A stretch of 64,000 bases of DNA, taken from assembly GCF_050624435.1 (NCBI RefSeq), contig NC_134546.1:78781700-78845699 (forward strand). Reading direction: 5' to 3'. Positions 12,031-23,444 of this stretch are shown one piece after another (positions within the stretch are counted from its first letter, which is position 1; the number at the start of each line of letters is the position of its first letter). Under the pieces are notes generated by a model, which was given only the letters and a program-made list of their open reading frames with translations, was not told the DNA's origin and ran no database searches. Position numbers and translations under genes: made by a program. This DNA is from Tenrec ecaudatus (Eukaryota; Chordata; Mammalia; Afrosoricida; Tenrecidae).

Positions 12031-13060
12031 TTGAAAAGGACTTATCTTTTCCACTTGAATGCTTCCCAGCTATTTTATCCCCTCTGTTCTCATAGTTGGG
12101 TTTTTTCCCCTGCATTGTGGAATAACATGTTTTCTTTTATTTTCTTTTTAATCTTATAATTCTACTTTATTTTGAATTCTGTTATACATAGGTTAACGTG
12201 TGGGCATTGGTGGCCTTGTTATCTCAAGTGTTTGTCTGCTGTACTATTGTGAATCTGGACTAGTTTTTATCAATTTCTTTAATATTTCCTTCTCTGTAAA
12301 TACCCTTAATTCTACAGTATACTTGAGCAATGCTATTCTACATATAAAATTCTTGGCTGGAATTTTTTTTCCTTCAGTGTATTATATGTCATTCTACTGT
12401 CTTCTTGCCTGTGAGGTGTCTGCTTAGAAATCTAAGCATATTCTTCTTCTTCTAATTTTAAGGGTCGTTTAGTTCCTAGCTCCTCTACGACTCTCACGTT
12501 GTCCTTCTTATTGAACATTTTGACTATACTATGTCACAATGATTTTCTTTTGGAATTTTTCTTTTGGGGGTTCTCTCAGCATCCTGAATCATTATTTTTT
12601 CCTCTTTTGGGCTGTCAGGTAAGTTTTCTTCCATCAAACCTTGGACTATTTTCTCTGCTCCATTTCTTGGCTACTTCCTGTGTCAGAATTCTAATGAGTT
12701 GTAAGTTATTCCTCTTGACAGTGTCCTACAAATTGTGTAACAATTCTGCAGACTTTTCTTCTTTTACTAGATTGCTCTTGTCCATTGGATTCGGGAAATT
12801 TTTTTTCTTAAGGTGCACTAATTTTGGTTTCCCATTGCTTCAATTGTTATTTTGAACTTTGTCAAAGTTCAAAATGTTGTCTAATTCTTTTCCTTTTGGA
12901 TTAAGATTTAGAATTTTATTTTTGTTAATGATGTAATGATTCTAGTTTTCTAATTTTTTCTGTAGATCTCTCAATCTTTTTCTCCATCTGTTGAAATGAT
13001 CAGAACAAATTTCTCCTTAATTCTTTTTCTGGTGATACCAGAGCTTTTGACTGTTTTTTA

Positions 13061-14327
13061 AAGGAAAAATTAAATTAAGGGGAAAATCATTACAGTTTTT
13101 AAGAGTTCTTCCCTTTGCCACAGAACAAAGGAGGGTGGTGACCAGCATCCCTTAAAGTGCAATGTGAGATCCCCTCCCCTCAATACTGCAAAACTTTCTG
13201 GCAGTTAGAGGTAGCATGAGGGGAGTGCAGGCAGTTGAACAAGAGCAAGAGGCGGGCTAACAGCATGGGGTGAGTACAATGGGAACACCAAGGAAGCAAT
13301 GGATAAGAGCTCAGGAGAGTGACCAGGTGGTGGAGGTGCAGTGAGATGTCAACAGTGTGTCAAGGGGCTGGGAAACCACCAGGGAAATGTGGGACACTGA
13401 CACTTGTCAGTCCTGCAGGTTCAGTGCAGACTCTGGAGCTCCAATCCACCAGTGGGGGTGTACACCTGTATCTCCCCTGAACTCTCCAGGTCTCTGGAGA
13501 AACAGAGCTGGCTCATCCCCTTCCCCATTCTCCCCAAGGGCGAGAGAGATCCACCCATTCGTCCTCTTCTCCTGTCCACACCCACTGTTCTGTTCACTTA
13601 ACTTCCATTCTTGTCTTCCAAGCATCCAGGCACCTGGTTTTTCTTCTACTTTTTTGTAGCTGTACTTTTCCTGTGCATATACCTAAGTGGTCATATTGAA
13701 CCAGAAGTCTAAAGATGGTTTATTTTAGTTAAATCATGCATCCTGCTGTCAGATGAAGACATTTAAATGTAAGCTTAGTGGAATGCATTGGAAAATACAG
13801 TGGAATCCTGTTGGAAAGAAAGTTTAAATTTCAAAATATCCACAATTCCTCAGATCCCAGTAGTCTACATATAGAACCAAGAGTGGAATGGAGAACCAGT
13901 GTTCTCTCAAAACATATGTGCAATATCAAAATAAAAGCATCCAAGAATATATTTTAGGACTCAGAGATATGGAGAGATGTAATAAGTATTATACTAATTA
14001 TAATAATTAATTCGATCATGAAATTTTTATTTAGGTTTAAGAATTGTAAAACTCATATTAGGAGGACTTGATCTTCATTTTTCTTCTTCATTATGGGAAA
14101 ATCTCCTAAATATAGTGTTGTCACGACTATGAATTTTCCTAATCATTCTGTTTTCAGTTCACGCGTCCCTTTCTTTTTCACATCAGTTTAAAGTAAAAAT
14201 AAATGAAGTTCAATTAGCCATGCTTGACTACATTTTAACAGCTTTTCATTGCCACTATGCAATAAACCCATGCTTAATTTCATGAGTACACAGTACACAA
14301 GACTAATTTCAGGAGAAAGTAATTTAC
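13061..14327. other. Ankyrin-gene intron; possible L1 5' UTR remnant, then unassigned
   Basis: 13070-13660 is GC-richer than its surroundings and abuts the 5' side of the reverse L1, so it may be that element's 5' UTR. The rest up to exon 8 is AT-rich with no identifiable feature. Confidence 0.3.
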
Positions 14328-14397
14328 CTTGGGTTCTGAGCCAAAGATATCATCATCAGAAAGCCACGGATCATCAGGTCCATATTCCTTTGAAAGG
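14328..14397 (-). CDS. ANKRD26-like gene, exon 8
   Basis: 70-bp exon between a TTCTAAAG acceptor and a GTAAAT donor. It completes the split Gly codon from exon 7 and reads LSKEYGPDDPWLSDDDIF..., ending on a codon boundary. The 'W..SDDD' acidic motif sits at the same place in ANKRD26-family proteins, between the ankyrin block and the PKP motif of exon 9. Confidence 0.8.
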
Positions 14398-14399
14398 CT

Positions 14400-15094
14400 T
14401 TAGAACAAAAATATACCATAAAATAAGTGAGTTTATGTCACACAAAAAGCTGTGAAAATTTGGCAATTTGCTACATTTTCAAAGAAATAAGGTGATCTCC
14501 TAGTATTTTATTGCCAAGCCACACATATCTCCAGCCTGGTTATTATCATATGCCTGCTAGATTAATTTGTAATATATTGATGTAGTGGGGCTTACAAATT
14601 ATGTTGTAAAGATCATTCCACATAGTGTACTTATGAAAACACTGGTAAAAGGGAGTTGGGGGAGCACATGAGGAAAGACTTTGGATATGGTGCATTAAAA
14701 TATGGGTATATTGTACCTGTCATTTTATAGATAACAGTACACTTCAAAAGAACATGAAGTTGTCTGTTTCTAAGTTGGTGTTTCCCTGTCAATGATGCAG
14801 TCATTGCAGAGTAGCTTGCTGCATCCAGTGCCCCGCCCTCCCCCACAAGGCCCAAAGGGCTCCTTCATCTCCTGAGTTGCCTCCAACCTTGAAATTTATG
14901 TGCTATAATTTTATCAATGGGAAAAGAGGAATAATACCTGGTTGGCAGGAATGGGAAAAACACAAGAACAGAAGAGACACCAGAAAAGCAGAAACAAATA
15001 TTTATAACTAAGTAATGATTACAGAAAATACAGAGATGAATAGCAAATTATACTAGAGACATTTTAAAACATCACACAAAAAGTAGGCTGAATG
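14400..15094. other. Ankyrin-gene intron, unassigned
   Basis: No repeats or exons recognised. The open frame over 14631-14855 on the minus strand has no family resemblance. Confidence 0.3.
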
Positions 15095-15385
15095 GGAAAC
15101 ACATTCTTAGCAGGGAGAATAGGGAGATGTCATCTCACATACTTTGGACATGCTATCAGGAGAGAATACAGTTCTGGTAACAGGTCACTGTGCTTGATAA
15201 AGCTGAAGGTCTGTGAAAATGAAGACGACCTCCAAAGAGAGGCACTGATGGAATAGCACACCAATATAATAGTGACAATGGCACAGGACCCAGCAATATT
15301 GTGTTCTGTCATGTATCATCGTTGTTTCCAGGTGTCTCTGAGTCAGTTCCGACCTACGCACCAGAATGAAACAGTGACTGCCCTG
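15095..15385 (+). mobile_element. RTE (BovB-like) 3' end
   Basis: The sequence follows the BovB/RTE 3' terminus: 'tttggacatgctatcaggag', 'gaaaatgaagacgacctcc', 'caatggcacaggaccc', then the 'gagtcagttccgacc' tail shared with AfroSINEs. 5'-truncated. Confidence 0.75.
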
Positions 15386-15539
15386 AGCAAACAACTACTT
15401 TCATGTGTGCGCACACTGTTGTAGCAACTGCTTCAATCCCATTGAGGGTCTTCTCTGCAAGCCTGGCCCTCTCTATTACCAACCATGATGTCCTTTTTCC
15501 AAGGAATGGTCAATTGTGTTGCTATACACAACAGATGGG

Positions 15540-17935
15540 ATCACAGAAAAAAGAAATCAAGAAGTTAGTACCCTTCATAAAAGCCTAGCATAAACTGAGA
15601 TATCTATAGGAATATACCTAACCCAAAACAAAAAAAAAACCCAAAAGATCTGTACAAGGAAAAATACAGAACATTATTACAAGAAACCTAAATGTACCTT
15701 CAAAAATGGAAGAATATCCCATGCTCGTGGATCAGAAGATGCAATATTGTAAAGTTGTCGATCCTACCTGAAGCCCTATTTAAGTTTAATACAATCCCGA
15801 TACAAATACCAACGTCATTTTTTTTGAAAGAAATGGAAAAGGTACTACCAACTACATATGGAAAGAGAAGAAGCTCAGAATTGGCAAAGAACTCCTCTAG
15901 AAACAGAACAAAGAGGGAGGGCTTGCATTATCTGACTTTTAAACTTATTTATACAGCCACAGTTGTCAAAACAGCACGCACTGGTATAATGATACACAGA
16001 CCAATGGTTAGGAACAGATCATCCTGAAATGAAATCATCAGCATACAGGCAACTGAGGATGCAATTCAGGGAGAGTGGCTGCTCTGACCCACCCACATGG
16101 GCGCAAACCCAGAGGTGAGTGCAACAGACCAGCGATGCGACCAAAGCCACCAAATCCTTGAGGAATCTCGATTATCGACTTCTTACTTGGGGGCAGGGAG
16201 GGGCAGTGCATGGAAGCTCATCTGAACTGGTTGGGGTTACTCACAAGGGAGCCACACTGAAAGTCTAAAGGTTTAAGAAGGGGTGGGAGTGGGCTCATTA
16301 GACCACTCCATCCCTGACTGCAGGAAGTGCAATGGGAACTTGCAGGAGGTGCGCCTTCTGGTCAGGAAGTCTGAGGACTAAAAGAGTCTAAGTGCTATTA
16401 GGTAAGTGCGTCCCAGGATATGGAACCCAGGAAGAAAAGGGGACTGGACCGATGGATTAAAAGACGTCCTGCTTGCTATTTAACAGAGAGATAGTCATCT
16501 ACTCTGGGACAGATTATCAGTTAGACTTGGAGCTATTTGTATGTTCTTTCTTTTTTTGTGTTTTTCCCTTTCAATATGGAGTCTGTCTATACACGATAGG
16601 GAAGGTAAACAACCCCAAGGAGACACTGATGGGACCAAACGGGGGTGTCAGTGGTGAGTCAATAACGACTGGGACAGGGGAAGAGGGAGGGTTCTAAAAT
16701 TGATAGTGAGGAGGGTGCAGTGTTCCTAGTTCTCTTTGATCAAATGAAATGTATCGAGAGGAATTTCTGAGAGGTGAATGATGGGTAAACATGATACTTG
16801 GGCAGGAGTTAAGAAAAAGAGGACAGAAGAAGAAAGTAGAAATTATATATAGGTATACATATATGGGTATGTATGTATGTAATTCATAAAGTTGTAAAGA
16901 TAGGTGTGTTTGTCAAAGTGCGTGCGTGCACACACATACACATCTAAATACAAGGAGGAAGCAGGTGGGCTTTTGGTATCTATGTTAATCTTGCCTCAGG
17001 ACAAGAACAGATTGCTCTAATAAAGTGGCACTGTATCACACTGACCTTCTCAACACGATCACTGAAGGCTACATGGGTGCATAAGCAAACGTGGTGAAGA
17101 AAGCTGATGGTTAACAGCTATTAAGAGATATAGTATCTGAGGTACTAATGGCTTGAAGTGGTCATCTAGCAGGGAATCAACAAAGCCCAAATGGAAGAAG
17201 TATAGCAGCCCGGGGTGATCATGATATATCCAAGGGATACAGCCCGGGGTGATCATGATGTATCCAATGGGAATAGGAAGCAAAAGTTCAAAAAACAAAT
17301 AATCTAATTGACATGAAGGAGTGTGGACACTATGGAGACCCCAAACCCACCTGTAAGATATTTGGGCAGTCCCTCCCCAAAGGCCCACAAGGAAGGGAAG
17401 ATAATTCTAGGTAGCGGTATAGCAGTAATGAAACACATCACTACCCTCTAGTTCTTTCTTATCTCCTCTCCTTACTACTATGGTCTGTGTTTTACCTCAT
17501 TCATCTTGTTAGACCTGCATGTGTTCATTTGTATAACTAAGACTGCTGGATGCATGAGAGCCAAGCTAGATAAACCTTCAGAAACAGTAGGGTGTAATGG
17601 TTCCCTGAGGGTCTAGGATGGGGGAGGGGAGTGCCATGGTGGAGATGATTGCAATGATGACTATACTATTCCATTTGAGGGGAACAGACAACAGTTGAAG
17701 GTGAACAGTTACATCTAGTGGTGTAAGATATGGAAAATAATAAAAACATATAATAATGAGGGTCCCTGTGGAGTAGGGTACGGAAGGGAAGGGACAAAGA
17801 AGCTGATATCAAAGAGTTCAATAATGAAAGTATTTTGAAACTCATGGTGTTACATTTGTATAATTATACTTGATCTAATTGAAGTTGTGGATTGTTACAG
17901 AGCTCCCAGTAAAATAATGTAGAAAATATGTAAGA
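15540..17935 (+). mobile_element. L1 fragment: ORF2 C-terminal region joined to 3' UTR
   Basis: 15540-16030 encodes the L1 ORF2 region with 'NIVKLSILPEALFKFNTIPIQ'-like block (about 15740-15800) and 'gcattatctgacttttaaact'. After about 16030 the sequence is 3' UTR and ends in 'cagtaaaataatg' at 17905-17920. Distal ORF2 is missing, so there is an internal deletion. A 35-bp duplicated stretch ('cagcccggggtgatcatgat' at about 17205 and 17240) lies in the 3' UTR. Confidence 0.75.
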
Positions 17936-17944
17936 AATATGATA

Positions 17945-18020
17945 ATTTTCCATGTATTTTTGAAGCACCTTTGTATTTTGGTATCTAGCCCATAGTAAAG
18001 CACTCAATAAATATGAACTT
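17945..18020 (+). repeat. MIR/L2-like 3' end
   Basis: Ends 'aaagcactcaataaatatga', the typical end of MIR/L2 elements. Confidence 0.5.
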
Positions 18021-18060
18021 TTCTCTGAATTCCCTGTTTAAAAGATCTCAGGAATCTTAC

Positions 18061-18091
18061 CCACTTGTAGAATCTTCCGATATCTCCTTCA
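18061..18091 (-). CDS. ANKRD26-like gene, exon 7 (micro-exon)
   Basis: 31-bp exon with a strong acceptor (TTCTTCTGCTTAACAG) and a GTAAGA donor. It reads VKEISEDSTSG and links exactly, by phase, the split codons of exons 6 and 8. A chance open stretch would be unlikely to meet both phases. Confidence 0.7.
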
Positions 18092-18099
18092 CTGTTAAG

Positions 18100-19849
18100 C
18101 AGAAGAAATAAAATTACAATTTAAATCCATAATAGAAAAATCTAGGTCATTAAAAGTATCAGAGCCTGATCTTTTGTTGCACAATATTTCTATGAAATTA
18201 CACCTAGAGACATTACTATACTGAGGTAAATAGTAATTATCCCGTTGGAGGTCAACTGATGAATTTTATGAATTCTCTCCTTTGTATATAGTTTATCCCT
18301 ACGAGGAATGGAGAATGTGATTTATCAAAATTTCACACCCAAAACTCAGTTGCCATTTAAAATGATCATAACCTTCACCTAAGCTTCTCAGACCCTTTTC
18401 AGACCTAGGAAATAGTATCGCTGCTAGAATCAGCATCATAGCATGCTTGTTTCTGGATTTCTACCAAAAGGGGAAGTTAGAAGAGAATATATTTATTTTG
18501 TTTTCACACAACACAGTTCCGTTAGCTCTGGAGTCTAGATAGGTGCAACACTGTACTTCTCAGGAAGATGAACCCTCTATTAGCATGGAATACAGCTAGA
18601 TCTAGACTCATTTAGAAAGTTAAATAATAAGGTCAAAATCATCGCATATGGATATTATACCAAAAATTGAAGTATGTGACAATATTCAAAGCAAAGAAAT
18701 TTCAATTGAGTACTTGGGAAAATAAGAAGATGTGAATGGCTTATTTTATCAACTGGAATCACATGAGCCTCATCAAAGGCTCAACCATTTGTCAGGTTCT
18801 ATCATCATACTATTTGCTACTGAAAATCTTAAGGCAGAATCCACATTTCAAGCTGGGCCATGATTGCTGTGCAGAAAGGAGTTCACGTAGCAGGTAGGAG
18901 ATTGCCATTCCTGGATAGGCCTGTTGCCAGGTTAGCCACTGGCTGCTGTTTGAGCAATAGGATTTCAAGAGGATTGCCATCATTCTCAAAATGAGAAAAC
19001 TCCTTCACTGTGCCCAAAGTGTTTGCTCAACTCAGTTTATGCTGGACCCCTAAAATCCCTGTGGGAGTCTGCAACTGTGGTGCATCTTAAAAAATGGCAC
19101 CGGCATGACCAGTCCCCAGTCAAAACTTTGGGCACCAGAGTCTCTGCAAGAAAGCTATTCACATGGGCTTTCCTCATTTTTGGATGGCAAAATTAACTCC
19201 ACAAGGAGAGGGTTGTCAGCAGCTTGTGCCTGGTTTTCCTCTAGACGTCACCCATTGGCCGTTTCCTTTGACTTCTTTTGCTGTGTCTTCTTGTAGTTAA
19301 TCACATCCACCACTATAGCTATATCTTACGCCCTGTGCAACCTACGAGTTCATCACTAAACCTAGGAGTAATTTGAGAACCTCTGGTTCAATTACATTCT
19401 ATGATTTTTTTATTATTTGGCATAATATGCTATACTTAAGTTATCAATGAGAAGGTATTTTCACTGCATACCGATTGGTTTCGTTGTCCTCTTTAAATAT
19501 TGTAAGGGGAACCTCTTTTGATCGGAATTCACTGAGGAAAATGACACAACAATGTTCAAATTAATGTAAGCCAAGCAGCAACCCTATTTTAAACAATATG
19601 AATGACAATCCCATAAATGAAAATTCATTCTACTGTAAGAAGGGTCTTGTAAAGAACATGGAATTATAAAACAATGTTATGCAGCTAAGCAGAGCTTAAT
19701 TGCTGTTTATAATAGTTAGGTGTCAGTAAGTTAAGTCAAATCATTGTAGAAATGTACTGCTGACCAAAGAGTTCATTTTCCAATTGTGTTCTTAAATTCT
19801 CATAAAACTAACGTCAACGTTTACCTATCAATGGCAGTTACTGACAAAC
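18100..19849. other. Ankyrin-gene intron, unassigned
   Basis: About 1.7 kb with no recognised repeat. 18840-19340 is GC-richer and encodes short open plus-strand stretches (63 codons from 19105), which may be an old transposon relic that I cannot name. Confidence 0.3.
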
Positions 19850-20383
19850 TGCGTTAGTCACCTAATGTGGTGTCAATTTAAGGATTAAGAGTGTAGGGCT
19901 GGAGTCTAGGCTGTCAATCTGGAGACAGCCAATGAGACTTCTGTGGGCATGGCCTTCTCTTGAGAATGCTGGGAAATCTGGTACTTCCTCCTTGGAGGGG
20001 GAAGACACCTCTCTCTCTCTGCTCTTCCCTGGGAGACATTGCAAAAGAAAAGCCACATGGATGAAACCAGACCTGTGAAGCCAGAGAAGCCAGAGAAACC
20101 CCTGCCAGTGCTGAGATGCTTATAACGCCACTGGGTCCAAAGACCTTCTACCCACTGGCTTGTGATTGTCCTGAAATTGCCTTCATTGCATGCGTTTTTG
20201 TGAGTCTGAAGAGGACTTTATAGACTGATAAGTGACATATGGGTTAATATCGGATTTATGGACTTGATCTGGACTGAGTTAGGATGCTTTCTCCCTGTTC
20301 AATTGCTCTGGAGTATAAACCTCTTTCTTATACACATATGTGTGTCCATGGATTTGTTTCTCTAGTCTCCCCAGACTAACACA
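19850..20383 (+). mobile_element. MaLR-type LTR (5' LTR)
   Basis: Bounded by inverted ends TGCGTTAGTC (19850-19859) and GACTAACACA (20374-20383), with TATAAA at 20314. The same family occurs inverted at 47517, 55925 and 59147. It is followed by 'ttctttgggagtggggtactgg', which matches the start of MaLR/ERVL internal regions ('...gagtggggtactg'). Confidence 0.7.
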
Positions 20384-21516
20384 TTACGGTTCTTTGGGAG
20401 TGGGGTACTGGAGAAAAAAATCATAGTTGGAAAGAAGATGTTTGACTTCTGCCTCGTGGTAGTGTTTCTTCTCTGACTAGGCAGAAGTCAGCTATATCCA
20501 TGCAGTTTATTGAGTTGTTTTCTGGAAAGAATATGGGAAGTTAAAGTTTTGATTATTATGTTTGGATGTATTCACTCTTTGGGTATTCCTGTTTGAAAAG
20601 GTGGAAATGAATGTGATGAATATATAACTTGAACTCAGGGGTAGAAATTGCCATTTGAATTTCTTAGAAACCATGGTGCTTAAAAATCTGGAATCATGAA
20701 GAAAACTCCTCTTTGGGCATGAAGCCTGTGGGAAGGCTGAAATGTTTGCTAGGTGACTACCTGGATTCACTTGTTGAGTTGAAGTGGTAGAAATGGCAGC
20801 AATAAAGAGATGGGTTGAATTTGGCCACTGACACCTGAGGACCTGGTTTACAGGAATTAGAGGAGAAGACAAGAGTCGGTTGACTGGTCTGAAGTTCATA
20901 ACCTAACACAGGAGCTAGGGTTGTTGAGAATTTGTGATGCAGCCATGGTCTTAGGCAAGGTGACCAATGGACGCCCTTGTGAGGCTAAGGAAGGGTAATC
21001 TATATCGAGTTGACCAGAACCTGACCAGATGAAGAGGTTTTTGAGCCTGTGAACTGGTACATATTGCTGTTGGCTTTGTGGATGGTCTATCCTGATTTGA
21101 CTTTGCTTATGGATGCGGATTTCACAAGGTTCCAACTGGAATGAAGATTCTTCACCTCGAAAAATATGACTGTCTCCTCAGAGCACTGGGTTAATGTAAG
21201 TGGGTAATATAGAAATTGGATACCCAAAATTGGGGGGCAAAAAGCATGAAGTGGTTGGGTTACAAACTTTCATAGTTTGGGGACTATATATTTATAGGAT
21301 TATAGGATTAAGGCATAGGTGTTACTTACCTGCAATTGTGAGGCATAGAGTTTTTGTTTGGCTCACTTATAGAATGTTATGTGTAAATTGGTGTGGCACA
21401 CATTGAATTGTATGCTTTTTAATTTTATCCGATTAGGCACAGCTGTGGTTTTATTGTTTGAACATGATATATGGCGAAAGAGTTTTGTGAAAGTGTTAAA
21501 TTGACGAGGGCTGGTC
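20384..21516 (+). mobile_element. MaLR-type internal region, non-coding
   Basis: The 1.13-kb block between the LTR above and a second LTR start. It opens with the MaLR internal-region signature and carries no credible gag or pol reading frame, as is usual for MaLR elements, which lack env and are non-autonomous. Confidence 0.6.
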
Positions 21517-21568
21517 TGTGGTAGTCACCTAATTTGGTGTCAACTTAGGGAGTAAGAGTCAGGGGGAA
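21517..21568 (+). mobile_element. MaLR-type 3' LTR, truncated after about 50 bp
   Basis: 'tgtggtagtcacctaatttg' repeats the beginning of the LTR at 19850 ('gttagtcacctaatgtgg') and then similarity ends. This shows the upstream copy is a 5' LTR of a proviral-type element whose 3' LTR was lost. Confidence 0.65.
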
Positions 21569-21569
21569 A

Positions 21570-23373
21570 AACAGCACCATTTTTTATTTTTTAAATGAGA
21601 ATACTTTAAGGAAAACCAATGAGAATAATAAGAAAGAAAAGCCAACGCGAATGATGAAATGCACACAAAAACAATTCAGCCATTCTAAACTGAACAAATT
21701 GAGCATGGAAACCTTTTGCTTCATATACCCAGGCAAAAAGACCGTAATGGACTGACAGTAGTCCACGTGTTGGTGACAAGGAAGTGCTTGTTTTGATTAT
21801 GGCAAATATCTCCCTAGATCTTGCTTTGGTTTCCTATCATCTTAGTTTTCTATGATGGGTAAGCAAACTAAAACCACATACCAATTGCACTCTGCTGCCT
21901 GGACCTGTAAATGGTGTTATTTGATTGGACAACAACCAGGCCGACGTCTCTTCGATGTTTCTTTGTCGTGAATGTTGGCACATGTCTACAGCAGAGTTGA
22001 ATGGATGTGACAGAGACTGGAGAGCCAGGCAATTTCTAGAAGTTTTACTACCCGGTCCTCTACAGGAAATCTTCACTGATTCCTGCTGGATACCACAGCA
22101 GAGTGCTAGATCTTTTCCTGTCACTCCTGCCTCAAAATACTTCAATGGATTCCTGCAGGAAATAGTGGTGACTCCCTATCTAAGAGCTACTCCTGACTCT
22201 TCTGTCTTAATTCAGAACCACAACTTCTTTTAGAAAGAGGATTCACCCCAAAGAAGATGGTTCCAACCCAGCCCTAAACGGAACAACTATCACTTCAAGA
22301 CAGTCACAGTCATGACATGTTCTTCACCAGGGACAGAATTAGGAATGAGCTTGTGATGCTCCCCAGGCAATGAAAGGTGAGTGGAAGTGTGGTGCAAGGT
22401 TCTGAGTTGATTCCCTGTTTCAAAGAATCATGGAGAAAGGCAGCCCTTCCTGCCTTAGGGTACTGTCACGTGAGAACTGGAAACTTGGTGCTGCTTAGGA
22501 GAGGAAACACGGACACAATTCAAAGGCAGCCCAACTCAAAGAGGGAAACCACCCAGATCTCACTAGCAACCACACGCCACTCAAACAACTCCAGTTCCCC
22601 TACTGTTTTAGCCACTGCTCATTACACAATCTGTTATTTGTAGGGGAAGGCATTCAACTGGTAAACGTCCCGTGACCTACAGGATTGAACAGTCTTCCAT
22701 TAGCTTGCCTTGTCTCCGTGGTCTCTTCATTCCCAAACTCTGCCACATCATGCTTTTGTACCAGCAAACCTGAAGTGCTCCATCATGCACGGTCATTCAT
22801 GCATTTAGCCTTTTGTACTCATTCCTATCTGTGAAGGATGCAACCTGCTTAGATGTTCCTTTCTGCCCAACACTGTGGTTTTGTCCCTTCAGCTCACAAA
22901 CTTGTACTCTGGCACTCTGCGGACCTTAATTCTACCCACATTTTTCAAAGCTCCTATTGCTTCATATGAGTCTGGCCCTCAGAAAAGACTAAATATAATA
23001 CATAGATAATTCTAAGTATAAACTCCTGGACACTATCTTGCACTTAGCGAGCAATGAATAAAGTAGGATGAAAATAAAATGACATCAATAGTAACTAGAC
23101 ACTGGAGGGTAAGGTCTGTGTGTTTAAAATATTTGTATTCTAGAACAGGCTACTAGTACCTTAAAAACACTTCATGGTGTTTCAGAATATAAGGTGCCTA
23201 CAATTAACGTATGCCATGGTTCTAACTTCTAGACTATTCAAAGTGAAAATATGTATACATGCAGTTTATACACTAATTTTTAAAACTGTTATTTTATTAT
23301 TAAACTTCTTGGCTCTTCATTTCTTTATCTTTGGTACAGGCCCCAAGAGGAATGACATTTTAAGAAGTCTTAC
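21570..23373. other. Ankyrin-gene intron with an old hAT-type fragment
   Basis: 21905-22080 resembles a mammalian hAT/MER fragment ('tgttatttgattgga', 'cagagttgaatgg...gacagagac'). 22700-23000 may be an L2 relic. No gene. Confidence 0.35.
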
Positions 23374-23444
23374 CTATTTGTTCATACTCTTCAGGATGAC
23401 TCTTTTTAAACTCTTCCATATAGTAATTTATCATTTCTTTATAC
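23374..23444 (-). CDS. ANKRD26-like gene, exon 6
   Basis: 71-bp exon, acceptor TTCACTACATAG and donor GTAAGA. It reads YKEMINYYMEEFKKSHPEEY..., the lysine/glutamate-rich helix that follows the last ankyrin repeat in this family. It enters in phase 2 from exon 5 and leaves in phase 1 to exon 7. Confidence 0.8.

Larger units (their letters stand above)
7615..13060 (-). mobile_element. Long decayed L1, reverse orientation, interrupted by younger insertions
   Basis: Inverted L1 ORF2 landmarks appear in order: the 'ccatggcatcattgtaccagtacc' block at 7890-7920, the 'tgttgacaggtg'-type block at 10060-10200, the 'ttgctttgtctctcatagcgg' block at 10430-10490, and 'tccatttaatccacttacattcgg' at 11570-11605. 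The part above 12060 looks like the 5' portion. Interruptions are an L1 3'-end scrap (8000-8125), AfroSINEs (8135-8380 and 11830-12030) and an L1 3'-UTR insertion (10590-11430). Multiple stops make it inactive. It lies wholly in intron 8. Confidence 0.75.
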
